Shown here: piece after piece, positions 43,182 to 52,906 of the stretch
Layout: each line of letters begins with the position of its first letter
Numbering within the stretch: the stretch's first letter is position 1
Source of the DNA: Bradyrhizobium arachidis
GTDB lineage: Bacteria; Pseudomonadota; Alphaproteobacteria; Rhizobiales; Xanthobacteraceae
Assembly (NCBI RefSeq): GCF_015291705.1
Contig: NZ_CP030050.1
Location: forward strand, 7,192,001 to 7,256,000
Direction of reading: 5' to 3'
Length of the DNA: 64,000 nucleotides
The notes under the pieces: generated by a model
The model's input: only the letters and a program-made list of their open reading frames with translations
What the model was told of the DNA's origin: nothing
The model's database searches: none
Program-made: the position numbers and the translations under genes

Positions 43182-44150
43182 CTAATGCTCGTCTGCGACG
43201 GCGCTGGCCTGCTGCGCCTTGTGGATCGAGGACGGCACCACGCCGAAATATTTCCGGAACACGCGGCTGAAATGCGATGAGCTGGAGAAGCCCCAGGAGA
43301 ACGCGACGTCTGTGATGGTCTTGCCGGCGTGGGCCTCGAGTTCCTGGCGGCAGTTCTGCAAGCGGGCCTGCCAGATGTAGTCGCTCACGGTGGTGCCGCG
43401 CTCCGAGAACAGCATGTGCAGATAGCGCTTGGAGCAGCCGAGCTCGGCCGATATCTGGTCGATGCACAGATCTGGGTCGCGCAGGTGCTCGCGGATGAAG
43501 AACTGCGCGCGCACATACATCGCCTCGGGCCCGACGCGATCGAACATCGTGTCGGCTTCGCGCAGCGGCAGCAGCAACAGGTCGATCAGCGAATCGGCGA
43601 CGCCGACCGCGCTGTTCGCCGACAGCTTGGCCGCCTCGTCGAAGGTTGCATGGACGAAGTCATGAGCGATACGCCCCGTGCCGGTCTTCGCCGACAATTT
43701 GCAGGCTGGCATCCGCTGCGACGGGAAGCCGCGATCGCGCAGCAACGATTTGGGCACGATCACGACGTCGTGACGCGTGAAGGCGGGGCTGATGATCGAA
43801 TGCGGACAGGAGACGTCATAAGCGATGATGTCGCCGGGATTGATTTCGATATGGCGGCCTTCCTGCTCGAAATAGGACACGCCGTAGGTCTGGAAGTGGA
43901 TCTTGATGTACGGGTGTTCATTGGCCTTGGCGCGCGCCAGCGTGTGCGCGATGCGATGCTGGCTCACCTCGATCTGACACAGCTTCAGGCGCGAGACGGA
44001 GGTGTAGTCGATGCGGCCTTCGAGCGAGGACGCCTCCAGTGGATCGACGTCGAAATGCCCACACAGGCTCGTGAGCCCGTCGATCCAGCTTTGGATCTGG
44101 CGCTTCGGCGTCATTCCGGTCGTCGAGAGCGTGTGAATTGTGTCGGACAT
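43182..44150 (-). CDS. AraC-family regulator divergent from xoxF
   Basis: A 322-residue regulator with an N-terminal ligand domain (GDIIAYDVSCPHSII) and the C-terminal paired helix-turn-helix (ISAELGCSKRYLHMLFSERG; ITDVAFSWGFSSSSHFSRVF, then RKYFGV). ATG 44150 is preferred over the upstream GTG at 44162. It belongs to the AraC group with an AraC_binding_2-like sensor. It is transcribed away from xoxF across a 515-bp gap and is a good candidate to control xoxF. Confidence 0.88.
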   Translation of the reverse strand: MSDTIHTLSTTGMTPKRQIQSWIDGLTSLCGHFDVDPLEASSLEGRIDYTSVSRLKLCQIEVSQHRIAHTLARAKANEHPYIKIHFQTYGVSYFEQEGRHIEINPGDIIAYDVSCPHSIISPAFTRHDVVIVPKSLLRDRGFPSQRMPACKLSAKTGTGRIAHDFVHATFDEAAKLSANSAVGVADSLIDLLLLPLREADTMFDRVGPEAMYVRAQFFIREHLRDPDLCIDQISAELGCSKRYLHMLFSERGTTVSDYIWQARLQNCRQELEAHAGKTITDVAFSWGFSSSSHFSRVFRKYFGVVPSSIHKAQQASAVADEH

Positions 44151-44665
44151 TAATCCAGCCACTGGTTTGATCCGGAGATTGGACGCGAATCGCGACCGGC
44201 GCTGCCGGAGCCCTCAGCCGTGATTGCGTGACGTTTACCTCGAATTTGAGCGGTCTTTTGCAGCGAGCGCCATCGCCCCATTGCCACCCTTTAAAGTTAA
44301 TCCTCCGCCTTAGTTGCACCGCCGTCAAGGGGAACCTGAGTGCTGACGGCGCTCCAGAAGCCGCGCGGAAGCCGCTGAATTCGCTACTGCAAAATCAAAA
44401 TCTTCACCTCCGTGCGCTGTCGAGCAAACCGCCTTCTCTCTTGGGCAAGTTTCCCGATGACGAAGCCGTTACGGATTGCGTCAGGAACAACAAGAACGGG
44501 CCGCTCCTGCACGTGGACCCGTGGCTCTCATCCAGGAGGAGGAAACAGCACAGCATCGTTTCTGGTCCCAATCGTGACCGCCCTGCACGAGCAGACGCCG
44601 GACGAGAAGCCCGGTGATTGATCAATGCTTCGGAAACAATAAACGAGACCAACGGAGGAATAACT
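44151..44665. promoter_or_regulatory. Long divergent promoter region between the AraC gene and xoxF
   Basis: 515 bp without a credible gene. It includes GGGCAAGTTTCCC (44443-44455), in which GGGxAAxTTxCCC is symmetric, a palindrome ATTGATCAAT (44617-44626) close to the xoxF start, and GGAGGA (44656-44661) as the xoxF ribosome site. The length suggests several regulator sites or a long leader. None can be proven from sequence. Confidence 0.5.
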
Positions 44666-46471
44666 ATGCGCAAGGTGCTACTGGCGACTTATCTTGGCTC
44701 CGCGGCGGCTCTCGCCGTCGGCAGCGCCTCAGCCAATGATGAGCTGATCAAGATGTCGCAGAACCCGAAAGACTGGGTGATGCCGGCGGGCGACTACGCC
44801 AATACCCGCTATTCCAAGCTGAACCAGATCAACGCACAAAACGTGGGCAAGCTCCAGGTCGCCTGGACCTTCTCCACCGGCGTGCTGCGCGGCCATGAAG
44901 GCGGCCCGCTGATCATCGGCAACGTCATGTACGTCCACACACCGTTCCCGAACAAGGTCTACGCCATTGACCTTTCCAACGAGAACAAGATCATCTGGAA
45001 GTACGAGCCGAAGCAGGACCCGAACGTCATCCCGGTGATGTGCTGCGACACGGTTAACCGCGGCCTGTCCTACGGCGACGGCAAGATCATCCTGCATCAG
45101 GCCGACACCAACCTCGTCGCGCTCGACGCCAAGACCGGTCAGGTGGCCTGGTCGGCGACGAACGGCAATCCGGCGAAGGGCGAGACCGGCACGTCGGCGG
45201 CGCTGGTCGTCAAGGACAAGGTCCTCGTCGGCATCTCCGGCGGCGAGTTCGGCGTGCAGTGCCACGTCACCGCTTACGATCTGAAGAGCGGCAAGCAGGT
45301 CTGGCGCGCCTTCTCGGAAGGCCCGGATGACCAGATCAAGGTCGACCCGGCCAAGACGACGTCGCTCGGCAAGCCGGTCGGAGCCGACTCCTCGCTGAAG
45401 ACCTGGCAAGGCGATCAGTGGAAGATCGGCGGCGGCTGCACCTGGGGCTGGATGTCCTACGATCCCGCTCTGAACCTCGTCTATTACGGGTCGGGCAATC
45501 CCTCGACCTGGAATCCGAAGCAGCGTCCGGGCGACAACAAGTGGTCGATGACCATTTTCGCGCGCGACGCCGACACCGGCATGGCCAAGTGGGTCTACCA
45601 GATGACGCCCCACGACGAGTGGGACTATGACGGCGTCAACGAGATGATCCTCTCGGATCAGCAGATCAACGGCCAGGCGCGCAAGCTCCTGACCCATTTT
45701 GACCGCAACGGTCTCGCCTACACCATGGACCGTGAGAGCGGCGAGCTGCTGGTCGCCGAAAAGTACGATCCGAAGGTGAACTGGACCTCCGGCGTCGACA
45801 TGGACAAGAACTCGGCGACCTATGGCCGTCCGAAGGTGCTCGACGCAGCTTCGACCGACAAGGCCGGTGAAGACCACAACGTGAAGGGCATCTGCCCGGC
45901 CGCGCTCGGCACCAAGGACGAGCAGCCGGCAGCCTACTCGCCGGAAACGCAGCTGTTCTACGTTCCGACCAACCACGTCTGCATGGACTACGAGCCGTTC
46001 AAGGTGAGCTACACCGCGGGCCAGCCCTATGTGGGTGCGACGCTCTCGATGTATCCGCCGCAGGGTGAAAGCCATATGGGCAACTTCATCGCCTGGGACG
46101 GCAAGACCGGCAAGATCGTCTGGTCGAACAAGGAGCAGTTCTCGGTCTGGTCGGGTGCGCTCGCAACCGCCGGCGGCGTGGTGTTCTACGGCACGCTCGA
46201 AGGCTACCTGAAGGCGGTCGACGCCAAGACCGGCAAGGAGCTCTACAAGTTCAAGACTCCCTCCGGCATCATCGGCAACGTCACCACCTATGAGAACGGC
46301 GGCAAGCAGTATGTCGCAGTGCTCTCGGGTGTCGGCGGCTGGGCTGGCATCGGTCTGGCAGCTGGTCTGACCGATCCGACCGCCGGTCTCGGCGCAGTCG
46401 GCGGCTATGCGGCTCTCAGCAATTACACGGCTCTCGGCGGTACGCTGACCGTGTTCTCGCTGCCCAACTAG
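44666..46471 (+). CDS. xoxF: Lanthanide-dependent methanol dehydrogenase XoxF
   Basis: A 601-residue periplasmic quinoprotein, most like the XoxF5 clade. Signal peptide to AVGSASA, mature start [17 protein letters not shown]. Metal and catalytic sites: SGGEFGVQC (Glu), [10 protein letters not shown] (Asn), [10 protein letters not shown] (catalytic Asp plus lanthanide Asp). The vicinal cysteines are in [11 protein letters not shown], and a second pair in GICPAALG and [15 protein letters not shown] precedes ATG 44666. It oxidises methanol to formaldehyde or formate and passes electrons to XoxG, whose gene follows after an 80-bp gap holding a strong hairpin. Confidence 0.98.
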   Translation: MRKVLLATYLGSAAALAVGSASANDELIKMSQNPKDWVMPAGDYANTRYSKLNQINAQNVGKLQVAWTFSTGVLRGHEGGPLIIGNVMYVHTPFPNKVYAIDLSNENKIIWKYEPKQDPNVIPVMCCDTVNRGLSYGDGKIILHQADTNLVALDAKTGQVAWSATNGNPAKGETGTSAALVVKDKVLVGISGGEFGVQCHVTAYDLKSGKQVWRAFSEGPDDQIKVDPAKTTSLGKPVGADSSLKTWQGDQWKIGGGCTWGWMSYDPALNLVYYGSGNPSTWNPKQRPGDNKWSMTIFARDADTGMAKWVYQMTPHDEWDYDGVNEMILSDQQINGQARKLLTHFDRNGLAYTMDRESGELLVAEKYDPKVNWTSGVDMDKNSATYGRPKVLDAASTDKAGEDHNVKGICPAALGTKDEQPAAYSPETQLFYVPTNHVCMDYEPFKVSYTAGQPYVGATLSMYPPQGESHMGNFIAWDGKTGKIVWSNKEQFSVWSGALATAGGVVFYGTLEGYLKAVDAKTGKELYKFKTPSGIIGNVTTYENGGKQYVAVLSGVGGWAGIGLAAGLTDPTAGLGAVGGYAALSNYTALGGTLTVFSLPN

Positions 46472-46487
46472 GCCCCTCAGCATCGCT

Positions 46488-46515
46488 CCGGCGCGTGGAT
46501 CGCTCCACGCGCCGG
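46488..46515 (+). terminator. Perfect hairpin between xoxF and xoxG
   Basis: CCGGCGCGTGGA (46488-46499), loop TCGC, TCCACGCGCCGG (46504-46515): a perfect 12-bp GC-rich stem 17 bp after the xoxF stop and 36 bp before the xoxG start. No T-run follows. It could stabilise the xoxF transcript or partly terminate, giving more XoxF than XoxG. Confidence 0.75.
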
Positions 46516-46551
46516 TTCGTCTCCACCGAACGCCTTCCGAGGAAAAATCTC

Positions 46552-47073
46552 TTGCGTAAAATCTGCTTTGTCATTGCTGCGATGATCTTCGTTGGGTCCG
46601 GAGGAATTGCGATCGCGGACGGTCCGGGCGACCCGACCGCCGTGAAGAAGGAAGACGACGGCAAATGGCTCGATAAGGAAGGAAACCCGACCTACAAGAT
46701 TTCGGCCGATGGCACCGTGGACTGGTTCACCTACTCCGGCTACCGCCGCTATCACTCCGACTGCCACGTCTGCCATGGCCCCGACGGCATGGGATCCACT
46801 TACGCACCGGCGCTGAAGGATTCCGTCAAGACCATGAGCTACGGCGACTTCCTCGGCGTCGTTGCCTCTGGCCGCAAGAACATCTCGACCGCGCAGGAGA
46901 ACGTCATGCCGGCGTTCGGCGACAACCCGAATGTCGCCTGCTACATGGACGATCTCTACGTCTATCTCCGCGCGCGCTCGACCGAAGCCTGGGGCCGGCA
47001 GCGTCCTTCCAAGAAGGAAGAGAAGAACGAGGCCTACACCAAGGCTGAAGACGCCTGCATGGGCAAGAAATGA
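46552..47073 (+). CDS. xoxG: Cytochrome c XoxG, electron acceptor of XoxF
   Basis: A 173-residue exported mono-haem cytochrome with SDCHVCHGPDGMG and a candidate axial Met in NVMPAFGDNP. Signal peptide RKICFVIAAMIFVGSGGIAIA. I place the start at TTG 46552, because AGGA lies eight bases before it and the signal peptide starts there. The only upstream ATG (46495) would begin inside the hairpin and add a charged stretch. The C-terminus is Lys/Glu-rich with a final cysteine (EDACMGKK). Confidence 0.92.
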   Translation: MRKICFVIAAMIFVGSGGIAIADGPGDPTAVKKEDDGKWLDKEGNPTYKISADGTVDWFTYSGYRRYHSDCHVCHGPDGMGSTYAPALKDSVKTMSYGDFLGVVASGRKNISTAQENVMPAFGDNPNVACYMDDLYVYLRARSTEAWGRQRPSKKEEKNEAYTKAEDACMGKK

Positions 47074-47133
47074 ACGTTACGGAGACTGCCAAGACTACTT
47101 CCTGGCGTCTGATGAGAATTTGAGGAGCTACCG

Positions 47134-48243
47134 ATGAAGACACGTGCCGCCGTCGCTTTCGAAGCCAAGAAGCCGCTCGAGATCGTCGAAGTCGATCTGG
47201 AAGGACCCAAGGCCGGCGAGGTCCTTGTCGAGATCAAGGCGACGGGCATCTGCCACACCGACGCCTACACGCTCGACGGCTTCGACAGCGAGGGAATCTT
47301 CCCCTCGATCCTCGGCCATGAGGGCGCCGGCATCATCCGCGAGATCGGTCCCGGCGTGACCTCGGTGAAGCCGGGCGACCACGTCATTCCGCTCTACACG
47401 CCGGAATGCCGGCAGTGCAAAAGCTGCCTGAGCCAGAAGACCAATCTCTGCACCGCGATCCGCGCGACGCAAGGCAAGGGCGTGATGCCCGACGGCACCA
47501 GCCGCTTCTCCTACAAGGGCAAGCCGGTCTACCATTACATGGGCTGCTCGACCTTCTCGAACTTCACCGTGCTGCCGGAGATCGCGGTGGCGAAGATCCG
47601 CGAGGACGCGCCGTTCGACAAGAGCTGCTACATCGGCTGCGGCGTCACCACCGGCGTCGGCGCCGTCGTCAACACCGCCAAGGTCACGCCGGGCTCCAAC
47701 GTGGTCGTGTTCGGCCTCGGCGGCATCGGCCTCAACGTGATCCAGGGCGCCAAGATGGCCGGCGCCGACAAGATCATCGGCGTCGACATCAATGACGCCA
47801 AGGAGGATTGGGGCCGCCGGTTCGGCATGACCGAGTTCGTCAATCCCAAGAAAGTTACGGGCGACATCGTCCAGCATCTCGTCGGCCTCACCGATGGCGG
47901 CGCCGACTACACCTTCGACTGCACCGGCAACACCACCGTGATGCGCCAGGCGCTGGAAGCCTGCCATCGCGGCTGGGGCACCTCGATCATCATCGGCGTC
48001 GCCGAATCCGGCAAGGAGATCGCCACCCGCCCGTTCCAGCTCGTCACCGGGCGCAACTGGCGCGGCACCGCCTTCGGCGGCGCGCGCGGCCGCACCGACG
48101 TGCCGAAGATCGTCGACTGGTACATGAACGGAAAGATCCAGATCGATCCGATGATCACCCACGTACTCAAGCTCGAAGAGATCAACAAGGGATTTGACCT
48201 CATGCACGAGGGCAAATCCATCCGTTCCGTCGTCGTGTACTAG
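47134..48243 (+). CDS. adhC: S-(hydroxymethyl)glutathione dehydrogenase / class III alcohol dehydrogenase
   Basis: A 369-residue zinc dehydrogenase. Catalytic zinc Cys in [14 protein letters not shown] and the GHEGAG motif; structural zinc cysteines in [18 protein letters not shown] site [20 protein letters not shown]. The family's C-terminal half is complete. GAGGAG precedes ATG 47134, 60 bp after xoxG. It oxidises S-hydroxymethylglutathione to S-formylglutathione with NAD in the cytoplasm, the second step of formaldehyde oxidation. Also called flhA or fdh. Confidence 0.97.
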   Translation: MKTRAAVAFEAKKPLEIVEVDLEGPKAGEVLVEIKATGICHTDAYTLDGFDSEGIFPSILGHEGAGIIREIGPGVTSVKPGDHVIPLYTPECRQCKSCLSQKTNLCTAIRATQGKGVMPDGTSRFSYKGKPVYHYMGCSTFSNFTVLPEIAVAKIREDAPFDKSCYIGCGVTTGVGAVVNTAKVTPGSNVVVFGLGGIGLNVIQGAKMAGADKIIGVDINDAKEDWGRRFGMTEFVNPKKVTGDIVQHLVGLTDGGADYTFDCTGNTTVMRQALEACHRGWGTSIIIGVAESGKEIATRPFQLVTGRNWRGTAFGGARGRTDVPKIVDWYMNGKIQIDPMITHVLKLEEINKGFDLMHEGKSIRSVVVY

Positions 48244-48276
48244 CCCACAGGCATCGCACCCAAGGAGGATCGACCC

Positions 48277-48840
48277 ATGACTGTTGCACTCCATCCCTCG
48301 ATCGATAACGGCGTCAAACAGGGCAGCGGCAGCTTTGCCGGCGGCACGCTGGTCTGCAAATGCAACGACCACCCGGTCAAGGTCGCGGTGAAGGGCGACG
48401 TCGCCCACAACCACGCCTGCGGCTGCACCAAGTGCTGGAAGCCGCAAGGCGCAAACTTCTCGGTCGTGGCCGTAGTGCCGCGCCAGAACGTCACCGTGAC
48501 CGAGAACGGCGACAAGCTACAGATCGTCGATCCCTCTGCGGTGATCCAGCGCTACGCCTGCAAGGCCTGCGGCACGCACATGTACGGCCGCATCGAGAAC
48601 AAGGGCCATCCGTTCTACGGCCTCGACTTCATCCATCCCGAGCTGTTCCAGGAGCAGGGCTCGCAGGCGCCGCAATTCGCCGCCTTCGTCTCCTCCGTGA
48701 TCGAATCGGGCGTGAAGCCGGAGCAGATGGCGGGCATCCGCGCGCGGCTGAAGGAAATCGGGCTCGAGCCCTATGACTGCCTGTCGCCCGCACTGATGGA
48801 CGCGATCGCGACCCACGTGGCCAAGGCCAAAGCGGCCTGA
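48277..48840 (+). CDS. gfa: S-(hydroxymethyl)glutathione synthase (formaldehyde-activating enzyme)
   Basis: A 187-residue Gfa/CENP-V-fold zinc protein. Zinc cysteines are visible in [20 protein letters not shown] and [21 protein letters not shown] sits before the ATG, 33 bp after adhC. It promotes condensation of formaldehyde with glutathione, feeding AdhC. Length matches the known family. Confidence 0.95.
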   Translation: MTVALHPSIDNGVKQGSGSFAGGTLVCKCNDHPVKVAVKGDVAHNHACGCTKCWKPQGANFSVVAVVPRQNVTVTENGDKLQIVDPSAVIQRYACKACGTHMYGRIENKGHPFYGLDFIHPELFQEQGSQAPQFAAFVSSVIESGVKPEQMAGIRARLKEIGLEPYDCLSPALMDAIATHVAKAKAA

Positions 48841-48866
48841 ACGAGGTCGCCTGAACACAGGCCCTG

Positions 48867-48910
48867 CCCGTCCGCTCACTGGCGTCGACCACGCCAGCGA
48901 GCCGGACGGG
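48867..48910 (+). terminator. Strong hairpin after gfa
   Basis: CCCGTCCGCTCACTGGCGT (48867-48885) pairs with ACGCCAGCGAGCCGGACGGG (48891-48910): about 18 bp with one bulge and one mismatch. It lies 27 bp after the gfa stop. Likely end of the xoxF-xoxG-adhC-gfa transcript, although no T-run follows. Confidence 0.7.
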
Positions 48911-49455
48911 TCTGGCCTCGGAACGATCGCGGCGTGCCCCGCCGCCTCTGTACGGCGCGTATGCGTGAGGGCCATAGGCTCCTCAGTCCTGGTCTCTGAA
49001 TGACTGCGCAGTGCCGCCTGCTTCCTGATTGAAGTCCGCGGACTGCGCTTCTCCCTCCCTCGACTGAGGCATCCTGCTTCGTCCGTGCAGTCTTTTCTCG
49101 CGGACGAAGCCTTTTTGGTGCGCCCGCCTGGGAGGCGCGCGGCTTGATGTCGCGCCCTGCTTTTGACAAACCATCGATGCAATCTTTTCCCGGTGAGAAC
49201 ACTCGGCTGTGAACGCCGGGCCGGCGCGATCTCTGCTACGGTCGCGCCGTCACGATGCCGCGCGAAGTTCAATCAATTAAGAACAACACGGGAGGTATCG
49301 AGCACATCCAGACATCGCCATTGGCGTAGCTGCCTCCCTCCGGGATTTGCCCGCGCGGGATGACGGCAGATATTTGCCGATACGACGCACGAGCCGCCGC
49401 CGATCCAAATCGGCGAATTTGAATTCGACATGCTTATGAAGAGCGAGGGACGATC
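48911..49455. other. Gap without a recognisable gene
   Basis: 545 bp between the gfa hairpin and the aldehyde oxidoreductase pair. Short open frames exist on both strands, but composition and lack of ribosome sites speak against them. The 3' part is AT-richer (GGCGAATTTGAATTCGAC near 49412) and probably holds the promoter of the downstream pair. Confidence 0.5.
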
Positions 49456-49908
49456 ATGATCAAGGTGAAGATCAACGGCCAGGAACAGAGCTGGGACGGC
49501 GACCCGGATCTCCCGCTACTCTGGTTCCTGCGCGACGAGGCCGGGCTCACCGGCACCAAATATGGCTGCGGCCAGGCCCTGTGCGGCGCCTGCACCGTCA
49601 TCGTCGACAAGGAGGCCGTGCGCGCCTGCATCACGTCGATCAACGACGTCGCCGGACGCGAGGTCACCACGATCGAGGGGCTGCATCCGAACGGCGACCA
49701 CCCGGTGCAGAAGGCCTGGCGCCAGGTCAACGTGCCCCAATGCGGCTTCTGCCAGGCGGGCCAGATCATGCAGGCCGCGGCGCTGTTGATGGAGAACCCG
49801 AAGCCGTCCCACGACCAAATCCGCGAGGCGATGGCCGGAAACATCTGCCGCTGCGGCTGCTATCAGCGCATCGAGAACGCCGTCCATCTCGCATCGACGG
49901 GAGTGTGA
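49456..49908 (+). CDS. (2Fe-2S) subunit of a xanthine-dehydrogenase-family aldehyde oxidoreductase
   Basis: A 150-residue iron-sulphur subunit with both expected clusters: plant-type cluster cysteines in [11 protein letters not shown], and the second cluster in QCGFCQAGQ and ICRCGCYQR. It has the size of IorA-type small subunits. The large subunit begins one base after its stop. Together they should transfer electrons from the molybdenum site; no cytochrome subunit is adjacent. Confidence 0.93.
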   Translation: MIKVKINGQEQSWDGDPDLPLLWFLRDEAGLTGTKYGCGQALCGACTVIVDKEAVRACITSINDVAGREVTTIEGLHPNGDHPVQKAWRQVNVPQCGFCQAGQIMQAAALLMENPKPSHDQIREAMAGNICRCGCYQRIENAVHLASTGV

Positions 49909-49909
49909 C

Positions 49910-52222
49910 ATGAATTTCATCGACAATCCCGGCAAGCTCCGTGGCTTCGAAAAGAACATCAAGGTCGAGAAGGTCTCGCGCCGCAGCATCCTGAAGGGGC
50001 TCGGCATCACCGGCGGGTTCGTGCTCGCCGCACCCGTGATGTCGCGCCAGGCCTTCGCCTACGAAACCGGCGCCGGCAAGATGCCGCATGGCGTCGTGGT
50101 TGATCCGCGCGTCTTCGTCGCGGTCGCGCCCGACGGCATCGTCACCATCCTCGCTCACCGTTCCGAGATGGGCACCGGCGTCCGCACCAGTCTGCCGCTG
50201 ATCGTGGCGGAAGAGATGGAAGCCGACTGGTCCAAGGTGAAGGTGCAGCAGGCCCATGGCGACGAGGTGAAGTTCGGCAACCAGGACACCGACGGCTCGC
50301 GCAGCACGCGGCACTACCTGATCCCGATGCGCCAGATCGGCGCCTCCGCCCGCACCATGCTGGAGCAGGCCGCGGCCAAGCGCTGGAACGTGCCGGCGAC
50401 CGAGGTCAAGGCCGTCAACCACGAGGTCGTCCATAGCGCCAGTGGTCGCAAGCTCGGCTTCGGCGAGCTCGCAGCCGACGCCGCCAAGGAATCGGTGCCT
50501 GCTATCGAAGGCCTCAAGCTGAAGGACCCCAAAGACTTCCGCTATCTCGGCAAGGGCCAGGTCGGCATCGTCGATCTCCACGACATCACCACCGGCAAGG
50601 CGCAATATGGCGCCGACGTACGCCTGCCCGGCATGAAATATGCCGTGATCGCGCGTCCGCCGGTGACCGGCGGCAAGCTGGTCAAGTTCGAGCCGGACAA
50701 CGCGCTGAATATCCCCGGCGTCGAGAAGGTGATGCAGGTGCAGGGCTGGCCATGGCCGTCGAAATTCCAGCCGCTCGGCGGCGTCGCGGTGATCGCGCGC
50801 AACACCGGTGCGGCGATCAAGGGCCGTGACGCGCTGAAGCTGACCTGGGACGACGGCGCCAACGGCAAGTACGACTCGGTCGCCTATCGCAAGGAGCTCG
50901 AGGAGGCCGCGCGCAAGCCGGGACTCGTCGTGCGCCAGGAGGGCGATGCCGACACCGCGCTGAAGAGTGCCGACAAGGTCATCGTCGGCGAATATTATCT
51001 GCCGCACCTTGCCCATGTCAGCATGGAGCCGCCGGTGGCGGTCGCCGACGTCAAGGGCGACAAGGCGGAGATCTGGGCGCCGGTGCAGAGCCCCGGCGGC
51101 ACCCGCGAGGATGTCGCCAAGACGCTCGGCATCCCCGAGGGCAACGTCACCGTCAACGTGACGCTGCTCGGCGGCGGTTTCGGCCGCAAATCGAAATGCG
51201 ATTTTGCGCTCGAGGCTGCCCTCCTCTCGAAAGAACTGGGCGCACCCGTGAAGGTGCAATGGACGCGTGAGGACGATCTTCATCACGACTTCCTGCACAC
51301 CGTCTCGGTGGAACGCATCGAGGCGGGGCTCGACAAGAGCGGCAAGGTGGTCGCATGGCGCCATCGCAGCGTGGCACCGACGATCGCCTCGACCTTCGCC
51401 GCCGGCGCCAATCACGCAGCTCCCTTCGAGCTCGGCATGGGCCTCGTCGACATGCCGTTCGAGATCGCCAACATCACCTGCGAGAATCCGGAAGCTGCGG
51501 CGTTCACCCGTATCGGCTGGTTCCGCTCGGTCTCGAACATTCCGCGCGCGTTCGCGGTGCAGTCGATGGTCGGCGAGATCGCGGCTGCGACCGGCCGCGA
51601 CCAGAAGGAGACGCTGCTCGCGCTGATCGGCAGCCCGCGCATCGTCAAGCCGGCGGTGAAGGATCTGTGGAACTATGGCGAGCCCTTCGACAGCTATCCG
51701 ATCGACACCGCGCGCCTGCGCAAGGTGGTCGAGCTGGTCGCCGAGAAGGGTGAATGGGGCCGCCAGGTCCCGAAGGGCCACGGCCTCGGCATCGCGGTGC
51801 ATCGCAGCTTCGTCAGCTACATCGCGACCATCGTCGAGGTGGCTATCGACGAGAAGGGCAAGCTGACGGTGCCGCGGGTCGACACCGCGATCGATTGCGG
51901 CACCTATGTCAATCCCGAGCGCATCGCCTCGCAGATCGAAGGCGCGGCGATCATGGGGTTGAGTCTTGCCAAATATGGCGAGGTCACCTTCAAGGACGGC
52001 AAGGTGGAGCAGAAGAACTTTGACGACTTCCAGGTCATCAGGATGGATGAATCTCCTGTGGTCACCAACGTCTACATCGTTCCGCCCGAACCCCACACGC
52101 CGCCGAGCGGCGTCGGCGAGCCCGGCGTTCCCCCGTTCGCACCGGCGATGATGAACGCGATCTTCGCCGCGACCGGAAAGCGCATCCGCAACCTTCCGCT
52201 CGGCAAGCAACTCGAAACCTAG
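49910..52222 (+). CDS. Molybdopterin-binding subunit of an aldehyde oxidoreductase (IorB-like)
   Basis: A 770-residue subunit with a twin-arginine signal ([20 protein letters not shown]), so the complex works in the periplasm. Molybdopterin contacts are visible: [16 protein letters not shown] and the catalytic Glu in [12 protein letters not shown]. It follows the (2Fe-2S) subunit. Enzymes of this group oxidise aldehydes or N-heterocycles. Next to alcohol dehydrogenase genes, an aldehyde substrate is more likely (inference). Confidence 0.92.
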   Translation: MNFIDNPGKLRGFEKNIKVEKVSRRSILKGLGITGGFVLAAPVMSRQAFAYETGAGKMPHGVVVDPRVFVAVAPDGIVTILAHRSEMGTGVRTSLPLIVAEEMEADWSKVKVQQAHGDEVKFGNQDTDGSRSTRHYLIPMRQIGASARTMLEQAAAKRWNVPATEVKAVNHEVVHSASGRKLGFGELAADAAKESVPAIEGLKLKDPKDFRYLGKGQVGIVDLHDITTGKAQYGADVRLPGMKYAVIARPPVTGGKLVKFEPDNALNIPGVEKVMQVQGWPWPSKFQPLGGVAVIARNTGAAIKGRDALKLTWDDGANGKYDSVAYRKELEEAARKPGLVVRQEGDADTALKSADKVIVGEYYLPHLAHVSMEPPVAVADVKGDKAEIWAPVQSPGGTREDVAKTLGIPEGNVTVNVTLLGGGFGRKSKCDFALEAALLSKELGAPVKVQWTREDDLHHDFLHTVSVERIEAGLDKSGKVVAWRHRSVAPTIASTFAAGANHAAPFELGMGLVDMPFEIANITCENPEAAAFTRIGWFRSVSNIPRAFAVQSMVGEIAAATGRDQKETLLALIGSPRIVKPAVKDLWNYGEPFDSYPIDTARLRKVVELVAEKGEWGRQVPKGHGLGIAVHRSFVSYIATIVEVAIDEKGKLTVPRVDTAIDCGTYVNPERIASQIEGAAIMGLSLAKYGEVTFKDGKVEQKNFDDFQVIRMDESPVVTNVYIVPPEPHTPPSGVGEPGVPPFAPAMMNAIFAATGKRIRNLPLGKQLET

Positions 52223-52225
52223 GGC

Positions 52226-52323
52226 GTGATCCGGAAAAGTGCGTAGCGGTTTTCCGAAAAGATCATGCTCAAACAATAACCTAAAGCGCGATGGTGATTC
52301 ATCTTCATCCCATCGCGCTTTAG
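52226..52323. repeat. Dispersed rhizobial element with terminal hairpin
   Basis: The block GTGATCCGGAAAAGTGCG ... AAAAGATCATGCTCAAACAA followed by a hairpin (CTAAAGCGCGATGG 52281-52294 with CCATCGCGCTTTAG 52310-52323) is a repeated element I recognise from many Rhizobiales genomes. It directly follows the aldehyde oxidoreductase genes and may terminate them. Confidence 0.75.
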
Positions 52324-52380
52324 GGCGGGGAACACAAGGCGGCCTCGCGCCGTTTCCATCGATCTGACAGGAGCAGATCG

Positions 52381-52638
52381 ATGACCAACATCTCAAAGGC
52401 GCTCGCAGTCTCGTTGCTGTCGGGCGCTTTTTTCATGACCACGGGCGCGTTCGCCCAAAGCAACACGACGCCCCCAACCACGGCGACGCGCCCCACCGCG
52501 CCCGACCAGAATTCACTTCCCAATGCGACCGCCCCGCCGCCTTCGACCACCCAGACCACCGGGCAGCACAATCCGGATCCGAAGGTTCGGGAGATGAACC
52601 AGAAGGAAAAGGACAAGGTGGACAGGCAGGGGAAGTAG
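52381..52638 (+). CDS. Small exported Thr/Pro-rich protein
   Basis: An 85-residue protein with a signal peptide (LAVSLLSGAFFMTTGAFA) and a disordered Thr/Pro/Asn-rich tail ending MNQKEKDKVDRQGK. CAGGAG lies eight bases before ATG 52381. Similar in style to the small exported proteins at 36109 and 62440. Function unknown. Confidence 0.65.
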   Translation: MTNISKALAVSLLSGAFFMTTGAFAQSNTTPPTTATRPTAPDQNSLPNATAPPPSTTQTTGQHNPDPKVREMNQKEKDKVDRQGK

Positions 52639-52675
52639 CGCTGCTCCACGTTTGGTGCGCTGAACGTCACCACAC

Positions 52676-52800
52676 CGTCATGGCCGGGCATAGCCGTCCG
52701 AAGGACGGCGTCGCTTTTGCTCGCCTATGTCCCGGCCATCCACGACCTTTGCCGTGGCACCCAGAACGTGGATGCCCGGGACAAGCCCGGGCATGATGAG
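52676..52800. repeat. Intergenic repeat (family C), copy 2, inverted relative to 34559
   Basis: Reads CGTCATGGCCGGGCATAGCC ... GAAGGACGGCGTCGCTTT ... AACGTGGATGCCCGGGACAA and GGGCATGATG. It is the reverse complement, with some changes, of the element at 34559-34684. Confidence 0.7.
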
Positions 52801-52906
52801 ACGCGTTTGCAAAGGCGCGTAGTCACATAGCAAAATGCGGCGGACGTTGCCGTCCGCCGCATTCTCCACCCCCCTGCTGCTCCGCTTTCGTCGATCCGCC
52901 GCGGAG

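Noticed and set aside
44617..44626. ATTGATCAAT palindrome just before xoxF as an FNR/FixK site
   Set aside because: It lacks the four-base spacer of the FNR consensus and lies about 40 bp from the start codon, probably within the leader.
44729..46483. Long minus-strand open frame opposite xoxF
   Set aside because: Antisense shadow of xoxF; no motif, no ribosome site.
49766..52396. Very long open frame on the minus strand opposite the molybdopterin subunit gene
   Set aside because: It mirrors the codon pattern of the recognised plus-strand gene, has no family motifs, and is full of Arg/Asp/His runs typical of antisense frames in GC-rich DNA.
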